NCBI GenBank assembly: GCA_036170535.1
Contig: JAVHPJ010000236.1
Location: forward strand, 16,312 to 80,311
Length of the DNA stretch: 64,000 bases
Origin: SSF53 sp036170535
GTDB lineage: Bacteria; Spirochaetota; Leptospiria; Leptospirales; Leptonemataceae
Direction of reading: 5' to 3'
The notes under the pieces are model-generated. The model saw only the letters and a list, made by a program, of their open reading frames with translations. It was not told the DNA's origin and did not search any database. This document shows positions 43,089 to 52,053 of the stretch, piece after piece. Numbering within the stretch: the first letter of the stretch is position 1; every line of letters begins with the position of its first letter. A program made the translations under genes and the position numbers.

Positions 43089-44165
43089 ATGAGGGTAATT
43101 CCCCTGGGTGTACATTCGGCGTTTGCCGTGGGGCAGGTTGAAGAGACTGTATCCGCGGCTGACGCGCGAAAACTGGTTGCGTTTGCGCTCGGCGAGGGCC
43201 GGCGCGGGCGACTTGATGCGGATGGAATTCTGGCGGAGGTGGATAAGCGAATTCGCGTCAGCTACCAGCCCAAATGGCATTCGAATTTCCTGCTTGAGTT
43301 TGATCGTCCGGGCAAAGTTCGTCCCGACGTGTTTCGCCTGGTGATCGATTGCGGCGGCGATATCCGACATTCATTGGCCGCCGTAGGCTTGAGTCTGCGG
43401 GACATCGACGCCTGGTACATTTCGCATCCGCACAGCGATCACATTGGCGGCGTAGAAGGCGCGGCGCTCACCACTTTGTTCAATCCCAACTATTCAAAAC
43501 GCAAAAGTCAGGTGCTGGCGGATACGCCGGTGACGAACTATCTGTGCGATAATGGCGCGTTGCCGGCCGAATGCAAGCCGGACATCATGGGCCATCCGAC
43601 GGTGCTGGAAGAGGTCTGGGAGGCGTCTGCGCCGGGGCTGCGCACGATTCAGGGCGTGGAACAGGTGCAACTGTCCACATATTTTCATCCCGTCGCGCTC
43701 AAGAGCAATCGCAACTATACCATTCGCGACGGCGCGGGTGAATGGACGTACTATACGATTGTAACCACTCACGTGATTTCCGGACGCGATCTGATGCCGT
43801 CCTACGGACTTATGTTCGAAGACGGCGTCTCGTCGATCTTCTTTCCGACGGATACTCAGCTCTTAATGCCGCCGCAAATGCGCTATTTCTATGATCGCGC
43901 GACCAGCGTCTACATGGACTGCGAGACCGGATTCGCCAGCGGAGTACATCCGCATTTTTCCGAACTGCGCCGACTCTCGGCGGAGCTGAAGCGCAAGATG
44001 TGGTTGTATCACTACGACGCGGAACCGGAACCGGAGGCGGGCGAATTCGCCGGCGTGCTACGAGCCGGCATGCGTCATGAGTACCCGCCGGTTAAAGCCG
44101 GCGCGGCGAAGCTTAAGGACGTATCGCAACTGGAAAGCGTGCGCGAGGCGATAACGACTCGCTGA
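43089..44165 (+). CDS. Metallo-beta-lactamase-fold hydrolase
   Basis: The 358-residue protein starts at the ATG at 43089, preceded by AGGAGG. The zinc motif is ISHPHSDHIGG (HxHxDH, near residue 120), a later Asp is in FFPTDTQ and a His in LYHYDAE. It lacks the beta-CASP domain of the nuclease at 17992. The N-terminus (MRVIPLGVHSAFA) resembles that of phosphodiesterase-like MBL proteins, and a cyclic phosphodiester or similar substrate is possible. No neighbour defines its role. Confidence 0.8.
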   Translation: MRVIPLGVHSAFAVGQVEETVSAADARKLVAFALGEGRRGRLDADGILAEVDKRIRVSYQPKWHSNFLLEFDRPGKVRPDVFRLVIDCGGDIRHSLAAVGLSLRDIDAWYISHPHSDHIGGVEGAALTTLFNPNYSKRKSQVLADTPVTNYLCDNGALPAECKPDIMGHPTVLEEVWEASAPGLRTIQGVEQVQLSTYFHPVALKSNRNYTIRDGAGEWTYYTIVTTHVISGRDLMPSYGLMFEDGVSSIFFPTDTQLLMPPQMRYFYDRATSVYMDCETGFASGVHPHFSELRRLSAELKRKMWLYHYDAEPEPEAGEFAGVLRAGMRHEYPPVKAGAAKLKDVSQLESVREAITTR

Positions 44166-44237
44166 TTTAAAACCCGCCCGCGGTCCGACTCGGTTCGGTT
44201 CGCGGGACCGGCCCGGCGCACAGCCTGGCGTGGGCAT
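44166..44237. other. Short convergent intergenic region with hairpin
   Basis: CGGTCC and GGACCG form the base of an imperfect hairpin between the convergent MBL and methyltransferase genes. There is no T-run. It may act as a weak bidirectional terminator. Confidence 0.3.
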
Positions 44238-44969
44238 TTACTCTGGTTTGTGCGCGCCGATGGTCGCGAGTCCGCGGTTCAGATCAAACTCGTGAATGCT
44301 CAGGCCGGCGCTTTCCAGTCGGCCCGCGACGTCCGCCGGTGCGATGCGAGTCTTCTGATAGACGCTGATCTTCTGACGCCAGTGCGCGTCCTCGCGAACA
44401 TGGACGATATCGTGCACCTTGATGTGTTCGCCGACGAATTCCAGAAAGCAGGTAAAAATGCGATCGGGCTCGCTGCGGACGGGGATAAAACGATCGCCAT
44501 CATGCAATTCGCCGGTGAGGTCGCGAAACGTCAAAAAAACGCGCCCGCCGGGAACCAGTTCCTGGCTCATCGCTTCCAGAAACGCGTAGATGTCGGCTCG
44601 CGAAGGCAGGTGCGTGAGCGTATCGCCCATGCAGACGATCAGTTCGGGTTTTTTGCCAGTGTAACTCGCGCGGTTCGTGATGTCCGCCTCGACCAGTTCC
44701 ACGTCCAGATCACGCGCATGATCGCGCAATTCCGTCAGCAATTGACGGCTGAAATCCACGGCGACCACGTGAAACCCGAGTCGCGCCAGCGGCAGCGTCT
44801 GGAAACCCGATCCGGCGCCCAGGTCCAGGGCGACGCGCGTCGACTCCGGAGCGACGCCGCGCGATTCAAAAAAAGCGGCGTTCTCGCCCAGTTTCGAATC
44901 CAGTCCGCCGTAGATCCAGGTATAGTGTTCCGCCAGATGCGAGTCGTAATGTTCTTGCGCGCCGACCAT
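44238..44969 (-). CDS. Class I SAM-dependent methyltransferase
   Basis: The 243-residue protein starts at the ATG at 44969. Motif I is ALDLGAGSGFQTLPLARLG, with the acidic end of beta-2 in VVAVDFSRQLL, motif II-like VELVEADI and LIVCMGDTLTHL. The C-terminus is specific (RIAPADVAGRLESAGL). The N-terminus HYDSHLAEHYTWIYGG is usual for small-molecule methyltransferases. The substrate is unknown. Confidence 0.85.
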   Translation of the reverse strand: MVGAQEHYDSHLAEHYTWIYGGLDSKLGENAAFFESRGVAPESTRVALDLGAGSGFQTLPLARLGFHVVAVDFSRQLLTELRDHARDLDVELVEADITNRASYTGKKPELIVCMGDTLTHLPSRADIYAFLEAMSQELVPGGRVFLTFRDLTGELHDGDRFIPVRSEPDRIFTCFLEFVGEHIKVHDIVHVREDAHWRQKISVYQKTRIAPADVAGRLESAGLSIHEFDLNRGLATIGAHKPE

Positions 44970-45110
44970 GCGCCATCGTTTTCGCTCGCAGTCAGTGGGC
45001 AAGTCGTTTGAGCTCGCGCCGCAACAGCTCCTGCAGGGAATCCGGAGACCTGTCAGGCGGCATTGTGCATGGACTTGACGGAGTCGGCCACGCGCCGTAA
45101 TTCTGCGGCC

Positions 45111-45412
45111 ATGGATGGAAAAACCATCATTACCGTTTTGCGTACATACGTTTTTGCACTGCCCGAAGTTGAAGAAGACTTTCCCGGGGGCGAATCCGTC
45201 GCAAAAATTCGCGGCACGGTCTTTGTTGTTTTTCCGAGCCCGGATGCGGACGGCGTATTTCAACTGACGCTCCGGATCTGGATAAGCGTAAGGAGCTGAG
45301 CGAGGAAAGTTATCAGGCGGTAAATGCGCCGCTTAAACAAAAGACGACTCGTAAGGCTCCGCAACCTGGGAAGACCGCAAAAACTTCGAAAAAGCGCCAG
45401 GTCCGCAAGTGA
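45111..45412 (+). pseudogene. Frameshifted MmcQ/YjbR-like gene with lysine-rich tail
   Basis: The first frame (from 45111) gives FALPEVEEDFPGGESVAKIRGTVFVVF..GVFQLTL, the start of a YjbR-like DNA-binding domain, then drifts and stops at 45299. The second frame from about 45265 to 45412 gives PDLDKRKELSEESYQAV, a credible YjbR ending, and a basic tail (KQKTTRKAPQPGKTAKTSKK). The two halves are joined only by a frameshift near 45265, and the middle of the domain seems missing. It may be decayed, or contain a sequence error. An earlier ATG at 45069 is possible. Confidence 0.5.
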
Positions 45413-45447
45413 AAGCGCGCGTTGCGGTTCGCCCTTAACGGCGATGC

Positions 45448-48129
45448 TCAATTGTTCCGCTGCGTATATATTTTGACCGGCGTAGCGCTTTTTCCGGCGG
45501 AAATATACAGATAATAGAACAGCCCCTGTTGGACGGACACGCCGGAAAAGAACTCCTGCACGTTGGTCGCATCGCCAAAGCCGGCCGCGCCGACCTGCGC
45601 GAAGTCGGATTCGAGCGCGGGATTCGTCGAGCTTGTGCGCCAGAGTTGGGCGCCGTTGGCGTTGTTCAAGCCGACATACAAAAAGCCGCCGTTGGCCTTG
45701 AGGAAGGTAATATGTTTGTTGTTCGCATCGCCAAAATTCGTACGCGCGCTTGCGCCGTTTTCGGCGACCATAGTCCATTCGCCGGAATCGCAAAAGCCGT
45801 CGCCGCCGGGGACGCACTTCCAGAGCTGCGGCGTTTCTTCTCCCGCCGGACAAACCGGATCGTCCGTGCAAGCCGTCGCGGTGCAGGCGAAGTTCCAGCG
45901 ACTGGTTGTACACGCGTTGCGAATGAAATACAGATTCCCATTGTAGGTTTCAAAATTGGGAATCGGCTGATCGGCCGGCGTCAGGTCGGCCAGCGCGGGC
46001 AACACGATCGAAAACCGACTGCGAAAACGCACATCGCTCGGAGTCGCGTCCGTCCAGTCGCCGCAGGCGTCATTGCCCGTGCAGCGACCCGGCGCAGCCG
46101 CAGTCGCGCGCACCAGGCCGCCGGTTTGTTCGCACACTCCGGCCGAATACGCAGAGCCCGCGTTGCAGTTCGCGGACGAGTTGGTGATTGAGCCCGAATT
46201 TGCAAAATACAGGCGACTGTTAAAGGTATGCCAGACGCCGCCGCTTCGGTCGGCGAGGTTGGGCGCGAGGACGCTGGAATAGCCCACGCCGGTCATGCGT
46301 GCGAAGTAGAGATAGTCGCCATGCGTTCCGCAAATGAGTTCGCCGGTCAGACTGCTGATGTAGGTTGTGTACGGGCGCAGCGTGCCGTTGCCCGGAGCGG
46401 ATGTATACAGACGATTATTGGAAACATGCAGCGACTCCGTGCCGCGGTTGTTGCCGATTGCAGAGGAGACGCAGTTGTCATAAAAATCAGACAGGTCAAG
46501 ATAGTTGAAGTTAAGCGCCGCATCGAGATCCGACGTATAATAAATGTAGTCGTTGTTGCCGCCCGAGCGCGCGGCCGTAAGGAACAAATATTCGGTACCG
46601 CCCAGCGTTCCGGACGTGAAAAGACCGCGTCCGTTTTCATTGTCCGGTCCGCAGCCGATTGAAAAATCCGCCGCGTTCGAGGTGCAACCCGTGCGCCCCA
46701 CGGTGACGAAAGGCGGCACGGCGACGCCGCCGTCGCGCGTTGCGGCTGAGTTATTGGAGACGCTCGAACCGCTTGTATCTTTTGTAATGGAAAAAGTCAT
46801 GTTCTGCGGCGAGGTTCCGTCCGGATTAAAACGCGCGGCGCCGTTTCCGCCGGAGTTGGGACCTACGTACAACTGACTGCCGTAGCGAAATAGATATCCA
46901 AAGGCCGAGCTGTCGGCGAAGGGATCGCCGGCGAGCGGTCCGTCGTTAACATCGGCCGGCGTCGTCCCGCAGCCGGTGAAGCTCACGCGATCATTGGGAC
47001 TGGACTGAACGTTTTGCGTATCCGTGAGATTGCGGATCGAATCCGCAGGTGCGAATTGACCGACGTTGTTGAAGCCGTCGCTGTCAACGCCGTTCGCCAC
47101 AGTGATCGCATAAACTCCGCCGCCCTGTACGCCCGCATGAGTGAGGCACAGGGAGGATGCGTCGGCGGCCAGGCCGTTGCATACGCTTCCATTGAGCACG
47201 GCGGCGCTGGTAATCGAGCCGGGACTGGTTGCGCCGGTTAAGCGATAGCGCAGGTCGCACTGCGTGGCGCCGCTGCACTCCGCAGACCGCGCTGCGTTCA
47301 CGCCGATGAAGACGGGTTTGGAAAAACGCAGCACGATGCGATTCGCGTCCACGCAACTGGCGGATACGACTTTGAGCTGTTCGTCGCCCAGGAAATCTGC
47401 ATTGTTCGGACACGTTGCGAAAACGCCGGCGGTTGTTGCGACGACGGCGCGATTTACAATCGCCGTATAACCTTTGCCGCTGGTCTGCGGGGCCGAAAGC
47501 GCAAGATCGTACACTACGCCGGAGCCGGACGCGGACGCCAGCGTGAAGTCGGCTGTTTGCGCGCCGCCCGTAAAGTTCGTGTTGTCCGAACAAGCGCCGC
47601 CGGCCGGCGCGTCGCTGACAAGGTAGTTGGCGCGATCGCCGGCCAGGGCGGGGTCGGGCGGAGTGGAGAAAGTGATGCGAACGGTCGACGCATCCAGGGA
47701 GACGGCGCTCGCGACCGTGAGCGTTGATACCACAGCCGCGCCGAGCGAGACGCTGACAGTGTAGTCGGTCCAGGATTCGCTGAGCGACCAGACGCGATAG
47801 ACGACCGGATTGGTAAAATCGTTGGCGGTGACGCCGCTGGTTTGCGGCGCGCCGTTTACCGTAATGTACGCTCCAGTATGCGCAAAGCGCGCCACCAGCG
47901 CAGTGAGGTTGGTTCCAAGGGGCACGGCGACGTTCGCCGTCGAACCGCTGAGGCTTCCGTCCGCCGCCGGCGAAACAAATCCGAAGGAGAGCAGTTCCGG
48001 CGTTCCTGCGCCGGGCGCCCCTCCCAGAAGCAGGCCGAGCGCGCCGGTCTGGGCGCCATAACGTGCGCAGCCGGAGGTCGCCAGGGCGACGCAGGCGAGG
48101 GCAAACAGGCGTTTCGCCCGAGCGCGCAT
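45448..48129 (-). CDS. Large Leptospira-type lipoprotein with beta-propeller-like repeats
   Basis: The 893-residue protein starts at the ATG at 48129, which gives a lipoprotein signal ending LATSGC (Cys21). The N-terminal third has Ig-like/DUF5018-like beta domains (TVASAVSLDASTVRITFS, ASCVDANRIVLRFSKPVF). The C-terminal part has repeated blocks of the type YNGNLYFIRN, NGGFLYVGLNNANGAQLWR, suggesting a propeller. It contains many cysteines. Exposure on the cell surface is likely. The ligand is unknown. It shares a 79-bp divergent region with the acyl-CoA dehydrogenase. Confidence 0.75.
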   Translation of the reverse strand: MRARAKRLFALACVALATSGCARYGAQTGALGLLLGGAPGAGTPELLSFGFVSPAADGSLSGSTANVAVPLGTNLTALVARFAHTGAYITVNGAPQTSGVTANDFTNPVVYRVWSLSESWTDYTVSVSLGAAVVSTLTVASAVSLDASTVRITFSTPPDPALAGDRANYLVSDAPAGGACSDNTNFTGGAQTADFTLASASGSGVVYDLALSAPQTSGKGYTAIVNRAVVATTAGVFATCPNNADFLGDEQLKVVSASCVDANRIVLRFSKPVFIGVNAARSAECSGATQCDLRYRLTGATSPGSITSAAVLNGSVCNGLAADASSLCLTHAGVQGGGVYAITVANGVDSDGFNNVGQFAPADSIRNLTDTQNVQSSPNDRVSFTGCGTTPADVNDGPLAGDPFADSSAFGYLFRYGSQLYVGPNSGGNGAARFNPDGTSPQNMTFSITKDTSGSSVSNNSAATRDGGVAVPPFVTVGRTGCTSNAADFSIGCGPDNENGRGLFTSGTLGGTEYLFLTAARSGGNNDYIYYTSDLDAALNFNYLDLSDFYDNCVSSAIGNNRGTESLHVSNNRLYTSAPGNGTLRPYTTYISSLTGELICGTHGDYLYFARMTGVGYSSVLAPNLADRSGGVWHTFNSRLYFANSGSITNSSANCNAGSAYSAGVCEQTGGLVRATAAAPGRCTGNDACGDWTDATPSDVRFRSRFSIVLPALADLTPADQPIPNFETYNGNLYFIRNACTTSRWNFACTATACTDDPVCPAGEETPQLWKCVPGGDGFCDSGEWTMVAENGASARTNFGDANNKHITFLKANGGFLYVGLNNANGAQLWRTSSTNPALESDFAQVGAAGFGDATNVQEFFSGVSVQQGLFYYLYISAGKSATPVKIYTQRNN

Positions 48130-48208
48130 CTGGAATACGGGATCGGCCGGAGCGTCGCTCTGCAAGGAAAAAGCATGACGCCTCCGCGTCCGGCCGAATC
48201 TTTCGCTC

Positions 48209-49903
48209 ATGCTGCTTAATCCAAATGCACTAAAGCTCGACGGCTTCGATGCCGACACGCAGGAGATTTTCAGAAAGACCGTCGCCTATTTTGAAAACAA
48301 GGGCAAGCGCTCGATGAAGGTCGATGATCATGGCGCGGTCTGGTATCCGGACTTTCTCGAATTCCTCGCGAAAAATCAAGTTTTTTACAAGTTTCTGACG
48401 CCCTCAAAATACGGCGAGGCCGGTTGCCGTTTTGATACGGCGCGCAATACCCGGCTCAGTGAAATTTTCGGCTTTTATTCGCTTTCTTACTGGTATCCCT
48501 GGCAGGTGTCGATCCTGGGACTCGGGCCGTTCTGGATGAGTCCTAACGAAACCATGAAGCAGCGCGCGGCGGCCGCGCTCAAGGCCGGCGGCGTCTTTGG
48601 CTTTGGCCTGTCCGAGAAAGAACACGGCGCGGATTTGATCGGCACGGACATGGAGCTGATCACGCAGCCCGACGGGACCTACGTTGCGCGCGGCGACAAG
48701 TACTACATCGGCAATGGCAACTGCGCGGCCTACATCTCCGTATTCGGCAAGGTCAACGGCGGTCGCGAATACACGTTTTTTGGCGTCGAGCCCAAACATC
48801 CGAAGTACGAATGTTTGCAGAACGTCGTATACTCTCAGAAGTATGTGGCTGAATTCATGCTGCATGACTACCCGCTGACGGAAACTGAGATTCTGCTGCG
48901 CGGTCGCGCCGCCTGGGACGCCTCGCTTGCAACGGTGGCCTATGCAAAGTTTAATCTGGGACTGGCCTCCGTGGGCATCGCCACGCACAGCTTCTACGAA
49001 GCGATCCGCCATGCGGCCAATCGTCGTTTGTACGGTTCGTATGTGACCGACTTTCCGCACGTGAAGCAGTTGTTCATCGAAGCCTACGCACGGCTTTGCG
49101 CCATGCGGCTGTTCAGTTATCGGGCTAAAGACTACATGCGCGTTGCGTCGGATTCCGACCGGCGCTATCTGCTCTTTAATCCGCTTGAGAAGATGAAAGT
49201 CACAATGCAGGGCGAAGAAACGATCAATCTGCTCTGGGACGTGATCGCCGCGCGCGGATTTGAAAAGGACATGTACTTTGAATCCGCCACGCGCGATATT
49301 CGCATGTTGCCCAAGCTGGAAGGCACGGCGCACGTCAACATGGCGCTGGCTTTGAAGTTCATGCATTCCTTTCTGTTTAATGAATCGAGCGTTGCGGATG
49401 CGCCCGCTTCGAACGCGCCAGCGGAAGAGACCTACTTGTTCGCGCAGGGAGCGACCACCAAAGGGCTCGATACGATTCCGTTTGGCCCCTGGCGTCCCAA
49501 ATACGCCGGTTTTTCCGAGCCCAATGTGCGCCGCTTTGTAGAGCAGGCGGAGCGGTTTTGCGAGTTCCTGGTCAGCGCCGCGCCCGATGCGACGCAGTCA
49601 AAGGATCTGGACTTCATGCTTACAGTCGGCGAAATCTTCACGCTTATCGCCTACGGCAGTCTGATTCTGGAACAGGCGCGCGTCGATCGCGTGAGTTCCG
49701 AATTGATCGACGAGATCTTTGATTTCCAGGTGCGCGACTTGAGCCGGCATGCGACGAACCTGTTTCAGAAGCCTTCCGCCACGGAGGCGCAGCAGAAGCT
49801 GTGTATGCAGATGATTCAGCGGGCGGTTCCCGACGCTGCGCGTTCCGCGAAGATTTACGCCGAGGTATTGGCGCTTAAAGACGATTACGAGATGCGTCCG
49901 TGA
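48209..49903 (+). CDS. Acyl-CoA dehydrogenase
   Basis: The 564-residue protein is of the long acyl-CoA dehydrogenase type. The FAD/substrate-binding middle has GGVFGFGLSEKEHGADLIGTD and DKYYIGNGNCAAYISVFGK. The helical C-terminal domain has AKFNLGLASVGIATHSFYEAIRHAANRRLYG, then VDRVSSELIDEIFDFQVRDLSRHA. It catalyses the first, FAD-dependent oxidation of acyl-CoA in beta-oxidation. It overlaps the next gene by GTGA. The catalytic Glu was not located with certainty. Confidence 0.9.
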   Translation: MLLNPNALKLDGFDADTQEIFRKTVAYFENKGKRSMKVDDHGAVWYPDFLEFLAKNQVFYKFLTPSKYGEAGCRFDTARNTRLSEIFGFYSLSYWYPWQVSILGLGPFWMSPNETMKQRAAAALKAGGVFGFGLSEKEHGADLIGTDMELITQPDGTYVARGDKYYIGNGNCAAYISVFGKVNGGREYTFFGVEPKHPKYECLQNVVYSQKYVAEFMLHDYPLTETEILLRGRAAWDASLATVAYAKFNLGLASVGIATHSFYEAIRHAANRRLYGSYVTDFPHVKQLFIEAYARLCAMRLFSYRAKDYMRVASDSDRRYLLFNPLEKMKVTMQGEETINLLWDVIAARGFEKDMYFESATRDIRMLPKLEGTAHVNMALALKFMHSFLFNESSVADAPASNAPAEETYLFAQGATTKGLDTIPFGPWRPKYAGFSEPNVRRFVEQAERFCEFLVSAAPDATQSKDLDFMLTVGEIFTLIAYGSLILEQARVDRVSSELIDEIFDFQVRDLSRHATNLFQKPSATEAQQKLCMQMIQRAVPDAARSAKIYAEVLALKDDYEMRP

Positions 49904-50757
49904 TCAGTCCTCCCGGGCGGCGAATTCCGCTGCAGTATCACTACCAGATGCTCATGGATGCGGCCCGCGTGGAATCTTTCCGCGCGGCGATTCAGCAGGT
50001 GGTGCAACCTGGAGCGCGCGTCGCCGACCTGGGCGGCGGCACGGGCTTATTGTCGTATTTTGCGGATCAGCGCGGCGCGCACACGCTCTGCGTGGAAGCG
50101 CTGCCGGAGCTGGCGTCGGCCGCGCGCGCATTTCTTTCGGCCAACGGCGCCGGGCGCGTTGAAGTCGTCGAAGCTGACGCGCGCGATTATTTACCGGACG
50201 AGCCGGTCGACGTTGTGATTTGTGAAATGCTGCACTCGGCGCTACTGCGCGAAGAGCAGGTCGCAGTCCTGGAGAGTTTCCGGACGCGCCATCAGGCGCG
50301 CTACGGCGCAACGCCCATCTTTCTACCGGAAGCGACGCTTCTGGGAGTTGAGCTCGTTGAGCAAAATTATGATTTTTCCGGCTTTCACGCGCCGGTTCCG
50401 GCGTTTGAAGATCCGGGCTTTCCCTCGGAGCGCACGCGCTCGCTCGGCGCGCCGGTCGCGTATGCGATTGTCGATTATCGCGCGCCGGCGCCCGCACGGA
50501 TTGAATTCGCGGCCCGGATTGCGCCGACGACATCGGGAACGGTCAATGCTTTGCGGTTTATCACCGACAACGTTCTCGCAATTGAGACTGCGACGCGTCG
50601 TACAATCAAGTGGATGAATCAGAATCTGATACTCCCGCTCGCATCGCCCCTCAGTTGCACGGCCGGCGAAGCGCTGCGCGTGAGCTTTGCATATCAGCCT
50701 GGCGCGGAAATTGATGAGCTTGCAGCCAGCATGTCGGTCCAGCTCAGTCAAACCTGA
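49900..50757 (+). CDS. PRMT-like SAM-dependent methyltransferase
   Basis: The 285-residue protein has a GTG start inside the acyl-CoA dehydrogenase stop codon. The SAM motif is ARVADLGGGTGLLSYFADQ and the acidic residue of beta-2 is in LCVEALPE. VVICEMLHSALLREEQ resembles the double-E loop of protein arginine methyltransferases, with one Glu kept. A beta-barrel-like C-terminus follows. A protein substrate is possible but not shown. Coupling to a dehydrogenase gene is unexplained. Confidence 0.75.
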   Translation: MISPPGRRIPLQYHYQMLMDAARVESFRAAIQQVVQPGARVADLGGGTGLLSYFADQRGAHTLCVEALPELASAARAFLSANGAGRVEVVEADARDYLPDEPVDVVICEMLHSALLREEQVAVLESFRTRHQARYGATPIFLPEATLLGVELVEQNYDFSGFHAPVPAFEDPGFPSERTRSLGAPVAYAIVDYRAPAPARIEFAARIAPTTSGTVNALRFITDNVLAIETATRRTIKWMNQNLILPLASPLSCTAGEALRVSFAYQPGAEIDELAASMSVQLSQT

Positions 50758-50784
50758 GTGCGCCTTGACAGAGGAAGAGCGCGC

Positions 50785-51585
50785 ATGCACACGACGTTCA
50801 TGCGCATATCTGCGTCGATAATCATCGGAAGCCTGAGCCTCGTCGGTTTCGCGTCCTGCACGGCTTCCCCGGAATCGGCCGGAGCCGCCGCTCTCGCAGC
50901 CGCGCGCGCCCGCGTGGTCTGGGCCAATCTGAGCGAGTCGCGCTCCCGCTGCGGCGAATACGACTATTTTCCCGAAGGCGGCATGCGGAATTTCGCCTGT
51001 CACGCGGCGGACTTCGGGTCCTATGCGGAACTCGCGCGCGCAAGCGGCGTTCCTGTGTTTCTCAGCGGACCGCACGACAACGAATAACTGAATCTTTCGT
51101 CGCGCACTGAATTTGGCCGGTACAATCCGCGTTTTGTCCGTTTCCTGGTCGACCACGCGATACCCGCTGCTGCGGATCGCGGTTTCTACGAGGAAACTAA
51201 ATTTGTCTGGCAGGCGAGCGTCGCGCCCCTCGTGCGCGTTTATCTGGCGACGTATCGCAAGTGGCAGGCGCATCCGGAGTTGCTGCGCGCCGAGCGCGCG
51301 CGCTTTGAAGCGCTGCTGGCGGCGGGAACCTTGCCGGAGGCCGACTACGAGCGCTACTACACGTTTCTGCTGGATTCCTTTGGCGAGGACGGTCGGGATG
51401 GCGCGACTGGCGCCGGGAGTTTCCTCGTAGACGGGCCATACGACGGCAATGTTGTGAAAACGGCGGCGGCCTTCTGGTTGCGCCGCCATATTGACGGAAC
51501 AGCGGGACTATTCTACGAAGGATTGGAAAAGGCGATTCGCACGTATGAGCCGGCGCTGTTGGACGCGCCGCCCGGCGATCCCTGA
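50785..51585 (+). pseudogene. Lipoprotein gene interrupted by an in-frame stop
   Basis: The ATG at 50785 follows GAGGAAGAG. The signal is typical, with lipobox VGFASC. The frame runs to a TAA at 51085-51087 and then continues, in the same frame, with normal coding character (TEFGRYNPRFVRFLVDHAIP and on) to 51585. The whole would be about 266 codons, so a single nonsense change best explains it. Read-through or a sequence error are alternatives. The family is not recognised; Cys residues (RCGEYDYF, FACHAADF) may form a disulphide. Confidence 0.65.
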
Positions 51586-51621
51586 TCGGCGGACGACGCA
51601 GTCAGCTTTGTTCGGCAGGCC

Positions 51622-52026
51622 TCAGGCGGTCGGCCGGCGCAGGAGCCGCTCGGCGATCACGCCCATGACTGCGCACTCGACCGCACCCAGCACGAACCAC
51701 AGCAGCGCCAGCATATGCGGAATCGGCAGCACAATGTAATTCGTGTACCCGTAGAAGAAGCGCGCCAGAACGCCGATCGCCGTTCCAATCAACAGCGCCT
51801 CGGCCCAGCCCTGCACGCTGAGCTTGCGATAGATTACAACAAAGGCCGTCGCTGTCGCTGCATAAATAGGGAGAAAAAGCCAGGCTCTGGCGCCGAGTTC
51901 TTCCGGGGCGCGCCAGAGATCGCTGAGCGCTACGTACAGGCCCTTTAATGCGACCTGATTAATCAGGGTCTCGAGCGCCGCCATGGTTATGAACAGGGCT
52001 GCAAAGGTTATCAGAATTCGTTTCAT
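51622..52026 (-). CDS. Hypothetical four-helix membrane protein
   Basis: The 134-residue protein has four likely helices, beginning MKRILITFAALFITMAALE and including WLFLPIYAATATAFVVIY and MLALLWFVLGAVECAVMGVI. No family is recognised. It starts 27 bp after the ECF sigma gene and its upstream region contains one copy of a 31-bp element (52055-52085) also found before the YCII gene. It may belong to the sigma factor's regulon. Confidence 0.65.
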   Translation of the reverse strand: MKRILITFAALFITMAALETLINQVALKGLYVALSDLWRAPEELGARAWLFLPIYAATATAFVVIYRKLSVQGWAEALLIGTAIGVLARFFYGYTNYIVLPIPHMLALLWFVLGAVECAVMGVIAERLLRRPTA

Positions 52027-52053
52027 GGAAACTCTCCATTGGTTGGTTTGTCC

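Noticed and set aside
50764..50775. TTGACAGAGGAA as a -35 element
   Set aside because: It is too close to the ATG at 50785 for a promoter; the purine-rich part is the ribosome binding site.
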